DNA of 64,000 bases, from NCBI GenBank assembly GCA_965201085.1, contig CBDAVS010000025.1, positions 434,001-498,000 on the forward strand, read 5' to 3'. Source of the DNA: JAPOUP01 sp965201085 (GTDB lineage Bacteria > Pseudomonadota > Alphaproteobacteria > Rhodobacterales > Rhodobacteraceae). A program made the translations under genes and the position numbers. Positions within the stretch are counted from its first letter, which is position 1. Each line of letters begins with the position of its first letter. This document shows, piece after piece, positions 63,421 to 64,000 of the stretch. A model generated the notes under the pieces. That model was not told the origin of the DNA. It did not search any database and saw only the letters and a program-made list of their open reading frames with translations.

Positions 63421-64000
63421 ATGAACGAACATATGGATGCCAGACCCAGACGTCAGCGCGCCGGGGGTGCAAAGGCACGACGGAATGCAAGGTTACGGGC
63501 TCCGATCAGATATCCGGAAACCACCATTCGGAATATTCCGACCTATGACGTTCTGTCCTCTGACGGTCTGGAGGCCATAGACGATCACGCGCTCGGGATA
63601 CTGGAAACGGTTGGTGTCGAGTTTCGTGATGACGTTTCGGCCGGTTTGTGGCGCGACGCGGGAGCGGATGTGGACGGTCACAGAATCCGGCCCCCGAGAG
63701 AGCTGATCCGCAAACTGATCGCGACGATCCCTAGTGAATTCGACTACCATGCCCGCAACCCCGACCGAACCGTCAGGGTCGGAGAACGTAACATGATTTT
63801 CGGCCCGGCTTACGGCACGCCGAACCTGATCGACCTTGATGGAGTGCGCCGACAGGCAACGGTCGAGGATATGATGACCGTGATGCGGCTTCACCACGTG
63901 AACCCGGCCGTTCACTATAATGGTGGCTATACGCTCGAACCGATGGACATCGCGGTTCCCCATCGGCATCTCCACATGATGGAACGGAGCTTCCTGTCCA
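63421..64000 (+). CDS. Trimethylamine methyltransferase (MttB)-family protein, N-terminal part
   Basis: The ATG at 63421 (gggaggagcctg just before) opens a frame of 193 residues that runs off the window. LSSDGLEAIDDHALGILETVGVEFRD, GLWRDAGADVDGHRIRPPRELI and NPAVHYNGGYTLEPMDI are MttB-superfamily blocks. Members move methyl groups from methylated amines to a corrinoid protein. The classical enzyme needs pyrrolysine around residue 334, which lies outside the window; most bacterial members lack it and act on quaternary amines such as glycine betaine. Context with the quaternary-amine transporter supports the latter. Confidence 0.85.
   Translation, partial: MNEHMDARPRRQRAGGAKARRNARLRAPIRYPETTIRNIPTYDVLSSDGLEAIDDHALGILETVGVEFRDDVSAGLWRDAGADVDGHRIRPPRELIRKLIATIPSEFDYHARNPDRTVRVGERNMIFGPAYGTPNLIDLDGVRRQATVEDMMTVMRLHHVNPAVHYNGGYTLEPMDIAVPHRHLHMMERSFLS

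Noticed and set aside
1..64000. CRISPR array, prophage or replication origin
   Set aside because: No regularly spaced repeats, phage structural genes, or DnaA-box cluster with replication genes were seen.

Overview
The window looks like a chromosomal segment of an alphaproteobacterium, most likely Rhodobacterales-like. This rests on gene neighbourhoods that I know from that order: phaZ divergent from phaC-phaP-phaR, DUF6476 divergent from rluD followed by rpoH, an XRE regulator overlapping sdhE, and pcm followed by a tolC-family gene. The order-level call is inference; no 16S or marker tree could be run.

Layout. 1-668: end of an Mrr-type restriction endonuclease and a relic insertion-sequence end. 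669-6699: a seven-gene minus-strand block for 4-hydroxybenzoate/protocatechuate degradation (pobA, pcaD, pcaC, pcaH, pcaG, a BKACE-family enzyme, pcaB). 6979-17844: a DUF6880 protein, a translationally coupled HAD dehalogenase/hydrolase/PLP-dehydratase operon, a VOC protein, an amino-sugar pair (ROK kinase, nagA), a MATE exporter, an aspartate-type aminotransferase, and XRE-sdhE. 17873-19955: two decayed genes (GmrSD-like, DUF1194), each carrying an in-frame stop. 19922-24124: glyoxalase, malonyl-CoA synthase-like ligase, thyX, YHS-domain protein. 24269-28655: an accessory island with IS relics, half of a DNA methyltransferase-HNH gene, a 78-bp perfect inverted repeat and an intact second methyltransferase. 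29077-38304: cold-shock protein, ArsC-family protein, a four-gene bufferin (MNIO/RiPP, probably copper-binding) operon, thrS, and a set of small metabolic enzymes. 38574-45812: polyhydroxyalkanoate genes (phaZ, phaC, phaP, phaR) with PhaR-type operators, then DUF6476, rluD and rpoH. 46014-50037: a cluster of dead insertion sequences (ISNCY-like, IS256, IS481, IS30) surrounding a tRNA-Cys gene. 50461-54387: pcm, a tolC-family gene, a PopZ-like protein and the front half of a DNA methyltransferase cut by another ISNCY-like copy. 54499-64000: cobQ and a tight operon for quaternary-amine uptake (ATPase, two permeases, binding protein) with two oxidoreductases, divergent from a LysR regulator and the start of a trimethylamine-methyltransferase-family gene.

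The most unusual signal is in the mobile elements. Transposases of several unrelated IS families, all dead, are strikingly GC-rich, and their amino-acid changes at normally conserved positions are mostly of the kinds made by A-to-G or T-to-C transitions (Leu to Pro, Trp to Arg, Tyr to His, Phe to Ser, Glu to Gly, Asn to Asp). The single-copy genes beside them do not show this. This suggests a repeat-targeted A:T to G:C process, the opposite direction to fungal RIP, or strong GC-biased gene conversion among IS copies. The comparison was made against remembered family consensus sequences and needs an alignment to confirm.
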